Shown piece after piece: positions 1 through 6,591 of a stretch of DNA of 21,330 nt. Positions within the stretch are counted from its first letter, which is position 1; each line of letters opens with the position of its first letter. The notes beneath the pieces are model-generated. The model saw only the letters and a program-made list of their open reading frames with translations. It was not told the DNA's origin and ran no database searches. This stretch comes from CAKRZE01 sp045617585 (GTDB taxonomy: Bacteria > Bacillota > Clostridia > Oscillospirales > CAG-272): positions 1 to 21,330 of the forward strand of contig JAZLIW010000161.1 of assembly GCA_045617585.1 (NCBI GenBank), in the 5' to 3' direction. Made by a program: the position numbers and the translations under genes.

Positions 1-688
1 GACCCGCGAGCTCTGCGCGCGGTACCGCAAGGTCGTCGCCGTCGAGATCGACCGGACGCTGATCCCCGTCCTCGGGGAGACGCTCGCCGACTTCGGCAAC
101 GTCACGGTCATCAACGAAGACGTCATGAAGACCGATCTGAACGCGCTGATCGCAGAGCATTTTGCCGGGATGAACGTCACGGTCTGCGCCAATCTGCCGT
201 ATTATATCACGACGCCGATCCTCATGAAGCTGTTGGAATCGGGCGTCCCGTTCGATCACATCACCGTCATGGTGCAAAAGGAGGTCGCCGTGCGTCTGAC
301 CTCCCTGCCCGGCAGCTCCGAATACGGCGCGATCACCGCCTCCGTCGGCTGGTACGCCCGTGCCGAACGTCTCTTCGGCGTCTCCTCCGGATCCTTCGTC
401 CCGGCGCCCAAGGTGGATTCCGCCGTCGTGCGGCTCGATCTGTACAAGACTCCGCCTGCCGAGGTGCGCGATCCGCAGCTCCTCTTCCGCGTAATCAAAG
501 CAGCGTTCGGACAGCGAAGAAAGACCCTGATCAATTCGGTCTCCGGTTATTTCCCGGAGCTGAACAAAAGCGAACTGGAAGAGGTGATCCGCCGCGCCGG
601 TTTCGATCCCGGCGTCCGCGGCGAGACCCTCTCCACGCTCGACTTTGCGGCGCTTGCGGAAGCCTTCCGTGACGCGCTCGACCGGTAA
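1..688 (+). CDS. rsmA: 16S rRNA (adenine1518/1519-N6)-dimethyltransferase RsmA/KsgA, 5' truncated by window edge
   Basis: This enzyme uses S-adenosylmethionine to dimethylate two adjacent adenines in the 3' terminal helix of 16S rRNA during late 30S assembly in the cytoplasm. The reading frame is open from base 2, and 228 residues are visible. The family is about 270-290 residues long, so roughly 50-60 N-terminal residues, including the glycine-rich SAM motif, lie outside the window. Visible hallmarks are VVAVEID (SAM-binding acidic residue), the catalytic motif NLPYYITTPI, the MVQKEVA segment, and the C-terminal helical domain with FGQRRKTL. It is followed after 56 nt by a cyclophilin gene on the same strand. 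Another rsgA/ribosome-assembly gene lies further down, so this is a small translation-related neighbourhood. The assignment is secure; only the 5' end is missing. Confidence 0.96.
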   Translation, partial: TRELCARYRKVVAVEIDRTLIPVLGETLADFGNVTVINEDVMKTDLNALIAEHFAGMNVTVCANLPYYITTPILMKLLESGVPFDHITVMVQKEVAVRLTSLPGSSEYGAITASVGWYARAERLFGVSSGSFVPAPKVDSAVVRLDLYKTPPAEVRDPQLLFRVIKAAFGQRRKTLINSVSGYFPELNKSELEEVIRRAGFDPGVRGETLSTLDFAALAEAFRDALDR

Positions 689-744
689 ACGGTCAAACGG
701 CTGTTATCTCTTCTATTTTTTTCAAACAAGAAAGGAAATGCACA

Positions 745-1221
745 ATGATCCGTATCGAAATGGAAAACGGCGGCGTGATCCGCCTCGAGCTCTGCCCCGA
801 ATTCGCCCCGAAGACCGTCGCCAACTTTGAAAAGCTCGTCCGCGAAGGCTTTTACGACGGGCTGATCTTCCACCGCGTGATTGCCGGCTTCATGATCCAG
901 GGCGGCGACCCCAAGGGGAACGGGACCGGCGGCTCCAAGGAGACCATTCCCGGTGAATTCCGTCAGAACGGCTGGAAGCAGAACACGCTTTCCCACGAGC
1001 GCGGCGTGATCTCGATGGCACGCACCTCCGCGCCGAACTCCGCCTCCTCCCAGTTCTTCATCATGCACAAGGACGGCAAATTCCTTGACGGTCAGTACGC
1101 CGCCTTCGGCAAGGTCGTCGAAGGGATCGAGGTCGTCGACGAGATCGCTTCCGTCGCGACCGATATGCGCGACCGCCCGCGCGTCGATCAGCGCATCCTC
1201 CGCATCACGATCGAGGAATGA
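745..1221 (+). CDS. Cyclophilin-type peptidyl-prolyl cis-trans isomerase
   Basis: This is a single-domain cytoplasmic cyclophilin of 158 residues, normal for the short bacterial type, that catalyses cis-trans isomerisation of X-Pro bonds. Visible active-site elements are FHRVIAGFMIQGGD near residues 42-55 (catalytic Arg44, Phe49, Gln52), the GNGTGG turn, and the NSASSQFFI strand that follows SMART-like residues near 90. There is no signal peptide. The ATG at 745 is preceded by an AAAGGAAAT ribosome binding site. The stop is 3 nt before the next gene, a cation transporter, so the two are probably co-transcribed and perhaps translationally coupled. The protein substrate cannot be read from the sequence. 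Confidence 0.95.
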   Translation: MIRIEMENGGVIRLELCPEFAPKTVANFEKLVREGFYDGLIFHRVIAGFMIQGGDPKGNGTGGSKETIPGEFRQNGWKQNTLSHERGVISMARTSAPNSASSQFFIMHKDGKFLDGQYAAFGKVVEGIEVVDEIASVATDMRDRPRVDQRILRITIEE

Positions 1222-1224
1222 GCG

Positions 1225-2418
1225 ATGGTCTCTCTGCTTTCCCGTCTTTTTATCCGTGACCGTGACGACGTATCGTCTCCCGCCGTGCGTCAGGCCTACG
1301 GCGTCCTCTGCGGGCTCGTCGGTATCTTTCTGAATCTCCTGCTCTTCGCCGGGAAATTCGTATCCGGTCTGATCACCGGCTCCGTCGCGATCACCGCGGA
1401 CGCATTCAACAACCTTTCCGACGCGGGCTCCTCCGTCGTCACCCTGCTCGGCTTCCGCCTTGCGGGAAAGAAGCAGGACCGGGATCATCCCTTCGGACAC
1501 GGGAGGATGGAATACCTCTCCGGGCTGTTCGTTGCCGCGGCGATCCTTTTCATGGGCGTGGAGCTTGCCAAGACCTCGTTCGACAAGATCCTTCATCCCG
1601 AAGACATCGAATTCAGCGTGATCTCAGTCGTCATCCTGATCGTTTCGATCTGCGTCAAGCTGTATATGGCGTTCTATAACCGCGCGGTCGGCAAGAAGAT
1701 CGGCTCCGCCGCGATGGCAGCGACCGCTGCCGATTCCCTTTCCGATACCTGCGCGACGGCGGTCGTCCTCGCCGCAACGCTGGTCGGTCATTTCTTCGAC
1801 CTGCGGATCGACGGCTGGTGCGGTATCCTCGTAGCGATACTGATCGTGATCGCCGGCATCCGCGCGGCAAAAGAGACGATCGACCCCCTGCTCGGTCAGC
1901 CGCCCGAAAAGGATTTCGTGGACAGCATTGAGAAGACCGTGCTATCATATCCCGAGATCACCGGCATCCACGACCTGATCGTCCATGATTACGGTCCGGG
2001 AAGACGGATGATCTCTCTCCACGCGGAGGTCCCGTGCGGCGAGGATATCCTTTCGCTGCACGACGTCATCGACAACGCGGAACGGGAGCTTTGCGAAAAG
2101 CTGAACTGCTCCGCCGTCATCCATATGGACCCCATCGATACGAACGACGAGACCCTCTCGTTTCTGAGAAAAGCGGTGACCGACCGGATGACCGAGATCG
2201 ACCCGGAGCTGAACGTACACGATATGCGCATCGTCTCCGGACCGACGCACACCAATCTGATCTTCGACGTGCTCGTTCCCTTCGGCTTCTTCATGACCGA
2301 CGACGAGGTCCGGAAGGCGGCGAAGGAAGCCGTCGCTTCTCTTTCCGAAGGCGGGCAGACGTATTACGCCGTGGTCAACATCGACAAATCGTACGTCAGC
2401 GATAAGAAAGACGACTGA
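1225..2418 (+). CDS. Cation diffusion facilitator family transporter
   Basis: This is an inner-membrane metal/proton antiporter of the CDF family, 397 residues. Hydrophobic helices fill residues 25-215. The transport-site signatures are NxxxD (Asn62, Asp66) in the helix-2 motif ADAFNNLSD and DxxxD (Asp170, Asp174) in ADSLSDT. The conserved HPFGHGR loop sits at 88-94. A cytoplasmic C-terminal domain follows from about residue 225. It carries His/Asp-rich segments such as GIHDLIVHDYG and ends in an unusually long tail containing a second ferredoxin-like stretch (DPELNVHDMRIVSG). The site composition does not settle whether the ion is Zn, Mn, Fe or another. The gene starts 3 nt after the cyclophilin stop, with its GAGGAATGAG ribosome site inside the upstream coding end. 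It ends 1 nt before rsgA. Confidence 0.92.
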   Translation: MVSLLSRLFIRDRDDVSSPAVRQAYGVLCGLVGIFLNLLLFAGKFVSGLITGSVAITADAFNNLSDAGSSVVTLLGFRLAGKKQDRDHPFGHGRMEYLSGLFVAAAILFMGVELAKTSFDKILHPEDIEFSVISVVILIVSICVKLYMAFYNRAVGKKIGSAAMAATAADSLSDTCATAVVLAATLVGHFFDLRIDGWCGILVAILIVIAGIRAAKETIDPLLGQPPEKDFVDSIEKTVLSYPEITGIHDLIVHDYGPGRRMISLHAEVPCGEDILSLHDVIDNAERELCEKLNCSAVIHMDPIDTNDETLSFLRKAVTDRMTEIDPELNVHDMRIVSGPTHTNLIFDVLVPFGFFMTDDEVRKAAKEAVASLSEGGQTYYAVVNIDKSYVSDKKDD

Positions 2419-2419
2419 T

Positions 2420-3334
2420 ATGGAACGAACCGGAATCATACTCAAGGGGCTTGACGGCCTCTATACCGTCCGCACCGAAGAAGGAACGGTCCTCTGCAAA
2501 TGCGGCGGGATCATCCGTCACCGCGGAGAAAAGCCGCTGATCGGCGACCGCGTCGTCCTAACGGGAGATAACGACGAATATCTGATCACATCGATCCCGG
2601 AACGGAAAAACGCGCTGATCCGGCCGCCGCTTGCCAATCTCGACACGCTCTTCCTCGTTCTCTCTGTCACGCAGCCGGAGCCCTCTCTGCTGAACGTCGA
2701 CAAGCTGATCTCGATCGCGGAATTCAATCACGTCGAGCCGGTCGTCATCCTCACCAAGGAGGATCTCGACGGAGACGGCGCGCAGGCACTCGCCGCGATC
2801 TACCGCCGCTCCGGCTTCGACGTCTTCGTCACCTCTGCGGTACGGACGGGCGGGGACAACGAGCTCCTGCGCCGCTTTATTCTCGAACGCATGAACGGAA
2901 AGGTCTCCGCGTTTGCGGGCGCGTCCGGTGTCGGGAAATCGACGCTGCTCAACGATCTTTTCCCCTCTCTGGATCTGAAATCCGGCGAGATCAGCCGAAA
3001 GATCGAACGGGGCAAGCATACCACGCGTCACGTCGAGCTTTATCCGCTCGACGTGATAGCGCCGGAGGACGGTGCCACGGGTTATCTTGCCGATACGCCC
3101 GGCTTCGGAATGCTCGATCTCGTCCGGTTCGACTTTTTCACGCTGGAGGACCTGCCGATGACCTATCGGGAATTCATTCCGCTCCTCGGTCAGTGCCGCT
3201 ATACCAAGTGTACGCATACCAAGGAGGAGGGCTGCGCCGTCCTTGCCGCCGTCGCGGACGGAAGGATCCCGAAGGAACGGCACGACAGTTTTCTTGAAAT
3301 GTACGCGGACCTCAAATCAAAAAAGAAGTGGTGA
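2420..3334 (+). CDS. rsgA: Ribosome small subunit-dependent GTPase A
   Basis: RsgA is a circularly permuted GTPase that checks late 30S maturation and releases RbfA. The 304-residue protein has an N-terminal OB fold (residues 1-65). The GTPase motifs then appear in permuted order: G4 TKED at 112-115, G1 GASGVGKST at 167-175, G2 region GKHTT at 198-202, and G3 DTPG at 225-228. The C-terminal zinc motif has Cys259, Cys264, His266 and Cys272. All key residues are intact. The ATG lies 1 nt after the CDF stop, and the C-terminus overlaps or abuts the downstream NUDIX gene. This indicates one tightly packed transcript. Confidence 0.97.
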   Translation: MERTGIILKGLDGLYTVRTEEGTVLCKCGGIIRHRGEKPLIGDRVVLTGDNDEYLITSIPERKNALIRPPLANLDTLFLVLSVTQPEPSLLNVDKLISIAEFNHVEPVVILTKEDLDGDGAQALAAIYRRSGFDVFVTSAVRTGGDNELLRRFILERMNGKVSAFAGASGVGKSTLLNDLFPSLDLKSGEISRKIERGKHTTRHVELYPLDVIAPEDGATGYLADTPGFGMLDLVRFDFFTLEDLPMTYREFIPLLGQCRYTKCTHTKEEGCAVLAAVADGRIPKERHDSFLEMYADLKSKKKW

Positions 3335-3339
3335 TACGA

Positions 3340-3861
3340 TTGGAACTTTGGGACGTTTACGACGTTGACCGGAATCTGCTGCCAGGAGAGATGGTACGCG
3401 GCGCGGAATACCGCCCGGGCGAATATCATCTCGTCGTACATATCTGCGTTTTCAACAGCCGCGGTCAGATGCTGATCCAGAAGCGGCAGCCGTTCAAGGA
3501 AGATTTTTCCGGCTTATGGGATATCACGGTCGGAGGCAGCTCCGTCCAGGGGGAAGACAGCCGTCAGGCGGCACACAGAGAACTCTTCGAGGAGGTCGGT
3601 ATCGACTGCGATTTCTCGGGGATCCGCCCCCGCTTCACGGTCAACGGCAATCACATTTTCGACGATTTCTATCTGATCGAAAAGGACGTCGACGAGACCG
3701 CGCTTTCCCTGCAGTACGAAGAGGTGGAAAAGGTCGCTTGGGCAGACGAGGAGACCATCCTCCGTATGATCGACGAAAAAATCTTCATCCCCTACGAGAA
3801 ATCGCTGATCCCTCTGCTCTTCTCCCTGCGGAAGCATTACGGAGTTCATCAGCCGGGTTGA
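3340..3861 (+). CDS. NUDIX hydrolase (IPP isomerase/YfcD-like subgroup)
   Basis: This is a 173-residue NUDIX protein hydrolysing an unidentified nucleoside-diphosphate-type substrate. The Nudix box GX5EX7REUXEEXGU is complete: Gly-Ser-Ser-Val-Gln-Gly-Glu, seven residues, then RELFEEVGI. The opening ELWDVYD and the line HLVVHICVFN are typical of the group annotated as YfcD or IPP-isomerase-like. The start was chosen at TTG 3340 because the sequence just upstream, GGTGAT, matches the 16S anti-SD extension at suitable spacing. The in-frame GTG at 3328 lacks a ribosome site and would overlap rsgA by 7 nt. The predicted N-terminus from TTG is MELWDVYD, as is usual in the group. This is the last gene of the + strand run before a terminator. 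Confidence 0.9.
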   Translation: MELWDVYDVDRNLLPGEMVRGAEYRPGEYHLVVHICVFNSRGQMLIQKRQPFKEDFSGLWDITVGGSSVQGEDSRQAAHRELFEEVGIDCDFSGIRPRFTVNGNHIFDDFYLIEKDVDETALSLQYEEVEKVAWADEETILRMIDEKIFIPYEKSLIPLLFSLRKHYGVHQPG

Positions 3862-3889
3862 CGGAGCATTCTAATCATATCGAAAGAAT

Positions 3890-3926
3890 CACGCCGAAGA
3901 GGAAAAACCTTTTCGGCGTGTTTTCA
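3890..3926 (+). terminator. Intrinsic terminator of the rsmA-to-NUDIX run
   Basis: A hairpin with arms CACGCCGAA (3890-3898) and TTCGGCGTG (3912-3920) extends inward through AGG/CCT around an A-rich loop, and is followed by TTTTC. The T-run is on the + strand side. It sits 28 nt after the NUDIX stop and also separates this run from the convergent peptidase gene ending at 3982. Confidence 0.85.
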
Positions 3927-3981
3927 TTTCATCAGATATTCATTGGGAGCCGTCCCTTTCGGCAGACGGATCTCACGCGCG

Positions 3982-4572
3982 TCACTGCGGATCGCGCCAT
4001 TTGTCCTCGATCTCCGAAAAAGCCGGGGCGGACTCCATCCCGGCGCAGAAGTCTGCGGCGTATTCCCTCTCCTCCGGAGAAAAGATCCGGTCGGCAAAAT
4101 CAAGCTCCGCACGGCGGCGGGTGCGGAACTGCGCGCTGCCGGAGGTATAGCGCTTCATTCTCTCCGTTGTGAGACGTTCCCCCGTGACGGCCTCGATCCG
4201 TGATACGACGCAGGCGGGAAGGAGAAGGGCGGAGGCAAACAGGTCAGCCTCCCGTTCGGACACCGGATCAATTGACGTATGACCAAGGAGAAGATGACCG
4301 AGCTCGTGCGCGATCGTAAAGTTTCTTCTTGCGGCAGACGCCTTTGCGCGGTACAGGATCAGCGTAGTGCCCCGGAGACGGAGGGAGATCCCGTCGATTC
4401 CGTCCTGAAGCAGTTCCGCTCCGGTCTCTTTCGCGTACCGTTCCGCGGTCTCGGTCAGTACGGCCTTCGGCAGTGAGCGACGCAGATCCAGAAGAGACAG
4501 CGAAGCGGGGGAGGTGACGCCGAGAGAAGAAAGCAGCGCGACCGCCTCCCTTTCCGCACGTTCATTCGTCAT
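3982..4572 (-). CDS. ImmA/IrrE family metallo-endopeptidase
   Basis: This 196-residue protein has the zincin motif HELGH at residues 89-93 (FTIAHELGHLLLGH). A downstream SEREADLFASALLLP helix supplies the third zinc ligand and is the COG2856 hallmark. Family members such as ImmA of ICEBs1 cleave a partner XRE repressor to induce a mobile element, and IrrE/PprI cleaves DdrO; extending that role here is inference from context. The start ATG at 4572 was chosen over a longer frame because GGAG lies 6 nt upstream. It overlaps the stop of the upstream XRE gene by 11 nt, indicating translational coupling. The C-terminal 60 residues are Arg/Glu-rich and not recognised. No phage structural or integrase gene is nearby. 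Confidence 0.9.
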   Translation of the reverse strand: MTNERAEREAVALLSSLGVTSPASLSLLDLRRSLPKAVLTETAERYAKETGAELLQDGIDGISLRLRGTTLILYRAKASAARRNFTIAHELGHLLLGHTSIDPVSEREADLFASALLLPACVVSRIEAVTGERLTTERMKRYTSGSAQFRTRRRAELDFADRIFSPEEREYAADFCAGMESAPAFSEIEDKWRDPQ

Positions 4573-4906
4573 CGCCGTCTCCGTTTCTTGCCCGGAGATA
4601 TATTTCCAGCGTCTGCCGGAAATTCTCAAGCAGTTTTTCGTGGTCCTGCGCGGAGATCTGCTTCGTCTGTCGGAGCATCATCAGTATCTCCCGTTCCCCC
4701 GCGTCCTCATCGTCCATCCCGAGGAGATACGACACGCTCACGCCGAAATAAGACGATAATTTTTTAAGGCTCTCCGCGCTCGGTTCCCGGATGCCGTCCT
4801 TCCATTCGTAAACGATCGACTTCGGGATCCCGATCTCTTTGGAAAGACGGAGCGGGGACAGCCCGCGGCTCTTCAAAAGGTCGACAAATATTTTTTGGAA
4901 CGTCAT
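4562..4906 (-). CDS. XRE-family (Cro/CI-like) transcriptional repressor, ImmR-like
   Basis: The protein has 114 residues. An N-terminal HTH_3 domain (about residues 5-62) contains LSKEIGIPKSIVYEWKDG as the helix-turn-helix and the family ending YFGVSVSYLLGMDDE. A C-terminal helical segment (70-105) probably dimerises. The ATG at 4906 gives MTFQKIF, the usual family opening; a TTG two codons upstream is possible but less likely. The ribosome site is weak (TTGAAG). The gene overlaps the downstream ImmA-type peptidase gene. The divergent region upstream holds GGAAT/ATTCC half-sites that are plausible operators for this protein, by analogy with ImmR/ImmA pairs. No cleavage linker can be identified by eye. 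Confidence 0.9.
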   Translation of the reverse strand: MTFQKIFVDLLKSRGLSPLRLSKEIGIPKSIVYEWKDGIREPSAESLKKLSSYFGVSVSYLLGMDDEDAGEREILMMLRQTKQISAQDHEKLLENFRQTLEIYLRARNGDGDDE

Positions 4907-4913
4907 CTTCAAA

Positions 4914-5000
4914 CGGAATTTCTTTCAATAAATTTACCTGATCCTATTGACAATTCCGGTTTTTCGGAATATAATAGAAGTAGAACAAAAGCGAAATTCC
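4914..5000. promoter_or_regulatory. Candidate operator array, four CGGAAT/ATTCC half-sites
   Basis: A perfect inverted repeat ATTCCG-N6-CGGAAT occupies 4953-4970. It lies within the spacer of the rightward promoter and touches its -10 box. Two outer elements, GGAATTTC (4915-4922) and GAAATTCC (4993-5000), are exact inverted copies of each other, nearly symmetric about the central dyad. Binding by the adjacent XRE protein is inferred. Confidence 0.6.
4947..4975 (+). promoter_or_regulatory. Full-consensus SigA promoter for the 5095 regulator gene
   Basis: TTGACA at 4947-4952, a 17-nt spacer, and TATAAT at 4970-4975 match the vegetative consensus at all 12 positions. Transcription would start near 4982, leaving a leader of about 110 nt before the ATG at 5095. 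A promoter this strong usually needs repression, which fits the operator dyad in its spacer. Confidence 0.85.
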
Positions 5001-5094
5001 TTTCCCCTTTCCTCCATATTATAGCGGAACGTTTCCCTTTTGTCAAGAACGAAACGCCGTCCCGAACAAATTATCTCAATATTTCAGGAGTATT

Positions 5095-5556
5095 ATGAAA
5101 CATATCAAGTATGAACAGACGATCAGGCTTCTTCGCAGCCGATATTTTCTTCTCACCGCGGAACAGAATCTGAATGAGAAGATCGAAACCGAGACGAAAT
5201 ACCCCGGCTTATCTTCCGGCAAGCCGGAAGACAGGAGTGCCGCATCTTCCGTTTCTTCCGAAAATATATGCGAACATTTGTTTTCTTTGCCAGAGCTTCG
5301 TGCCAGGCTGGAGCGCATCCGCACCGAGATCCGCTGCATCGACCGCTGCCTCGACCGGATGCCGAAGGAGGAAGCGACTCTTCTGCGTGTCCTTTTCTCC
5401 GGCGGACCGGATGAAAAGACCCCGACGGAAGCCGCCGGGGTCATGAACTGTGAGATCAGCACGGTCTATCGCATCCGTGAACGGGCGCTGAAACGCTTCG
5501 CGCTGTCCTACGACGGAAGCGGGCCCGATCACATATCGTCCGGGTCGAGGCTGTAA
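5095..5556 (+). CDS. Phage-type transcriptional regulator with sigma-70 region 4-like HTH (RinA/ArpU-like)
   Basis: The protein has 153 residues. Residues 1-35 are helical and basic. A low-complexity Ser-rich linker lies around 38-60, then a helical stretch ELRARLERIRTEIRCIDRCL leads into the C-terminal domain LDRMPKEEATLL...TPTEAAGVMNCEISTVYRIRERALKRFA. That last part has the layout of sigma-70 region 4 and of phage late-gene regulators of the RinA/ArpU/DUF1492 type, so a DNA-binding role is likely; the exact family is uncertain. The ribosome site is CAGGAG, 5 nt before ATG. It is divergent from the XRE/ImmA pair under a consensus promoter containing the candidate operator. Its last 28 nt overlap the convergent lipoprotein gene. 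Confidence 0.65.
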   Translation: MKHIKYEQTIRLLRSRYFLLTAEQNLNEKIETETKYPGLSSGKPEDRSAASSVSSENICEHLFSLPELRARLERIRTEIRCIDRCLDRMPKEEATLLRVLFSGGPDEKTPTEAAGVMNCEISTVYRIRERALKRFALSYDGSGPDHISSGSRL

Positions 5557-6497
5557 TACAGCGTCGTCGTCTCGTAGACGACCTTCTTCATTTCATCCGC
5601 AAGCATTTCGTTGAAGCGTCTTGCCATATACCGTTCCCGGAAGTCCTCGAGGTGCTTGTTTATATACTCCTGCTCCATCGGGAGCCGTTTGACGATGGCG
5701 TAGCCGTCGGGCGTTTCGATCACGCCGGACCATTCGCCCTCCTCCATCCCGCGGATCGCTTCCTCAAAATACTCGAGCAGTTCCCCGGCGGTAAAGTAAT
5801 AACCGATCCCGTTCTTCGATCCTGGATCCTGCCCGTATTCGGCAAGCAGGGCGGAAAAGTCGGCGCCGCCGTCCAGCTCCGCAAGGATCTTTTCGGCAAG
5901 GGCGCGGTTGTCTTCCTTTTTCTCCCCGGCGTCGTTCATCACGAGGATCTGAATCCCGTGCCAGAAATTGACCGGGATATCGGCAAGGAGCGTCTCGTTG
6001 TCCGCACGGATGATGAAGTTCGATTCGTCGGTCATGCAGTCGTAAAGCTTCTGCCAGAGGTAGACCGTCTCCTGCACCCTGCGGAATTCGTAATCGGTCA
6101 GATAACTGCCGCGCAGGCTCTGCAGGAACGATTCCTCGTCCTCGTATTCATCGCGGACGGCGTTATACTGATCCTTGATCAGTTTCTTGTCTTCCTTGTC
6201 CAGCGTGAATTTGTATTCCTCACTGAGGCTGCGGATCGCGGCGTTCCTTTTCAGGATCTCGAGTGTATCGGCGCGGAGTGCCTCCAGATTCTCTTCAACG
6301 GAAAAATCGGTGATCCCTTTTTCCCGTAAAGAGGCGGCGCTGTTGAGGAAGAAATAGCGGTATTCATCGTAGCAGATCTTTTCTCCGTTGACCGTCAGAA
6401 CGGTACGGTCGTCCTCCGGTTTGGAACACGAGGCACAGAGGAGCAGCGTGAGGAGCGCAAGGAGCAGACAGACCGCTCCGCGTATCGTTTTTTTCAT
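5529..6497 (-). CDS. Parvulin-type peptidyl-prolyl isomerase lipoprotein (PrsA/SurA-like)
   Basis: This is a 322-residue extracytoplasmic foldase. A lipoprotein signal peptide (MKKT, then a hydrophobic core at 8-22) ends in CASC with Cys24 as the predicted lipid site. The -3 residue is Cys, an imperfect lipobox. A helical SurA-N/chaperone region covers about 30-170. A PpiC rotamase-like domain spans about 177-272, recognisable from DFSALLAEYGQDPGSKNG, GYYF and the strand DGYAIVKRLP. The ribosome site is AAAGGA before ATG 6497. It follows the ABC operon on the same strand but is separated by a terminator-like hairpin only about 22 nt before its start. PrsA (folding of secreted proteins) is the nearest well-known role; the exact clients are unknown. 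Confidence 0.88.
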   Translation of the reverse strand: MKKTIRGAVCLLLALLTLLLCASCSKPEDDRTVLTVNGEKICYDEYRYFFLNSAASLREKGITDFSVEENLEALRADTLEILKRNAAIRSLSEEYKFTLDKEDKKLIKDQYNAVRDEYEDEESFLQSLRGSYLTDYEFRRVQETVYLWQKLYDCMTDESNFIIRADNETLLADIPVNFWHGIQILVMNDAGEKKEDNRALAEKILAELDGGADFSALLAEYGQDPGSKNGIGYYFTAGELLEYFEEAIRGMEEGEWSGVIETPDGYAIVKRLPMEQEYINKHLEDFRERYMARRFNEMLADEMKKVVYETTTLYYSLDPDDM

Positions 6498-6514
6498 TCC
6501 GTCGTTCCTTTCTT

Positions 6515-6551
6515 TTCAAAAGTGGTTGTTGCACGTTCGTGCAGCAACCAC
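6515..6551 (-). terminator. Intrinsic terminator of the ABC/GldG operon
   Basis: A 14-bp stem (arms 6520-6533 and 6538-6551, one G-U position) closes a GTTC loop, read on the - strand as GAAC. It is followed on that strand by TTTTGAAAAG. It lies about 40 nt after the DUF4340 gene stop. Confidence 0.75.
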
Positions 6552-6591
6552 TCGGCAGCGTTTTTATCTTCGTCCGCTGCGGTCCGTCCCG

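Noticed and set aside
547..1596. A 349-residue - strand frame across rsmA, the cyclophilin gene and the CDF gene
   Set aside because: It is antisense to three recognised genes and shows no motif.
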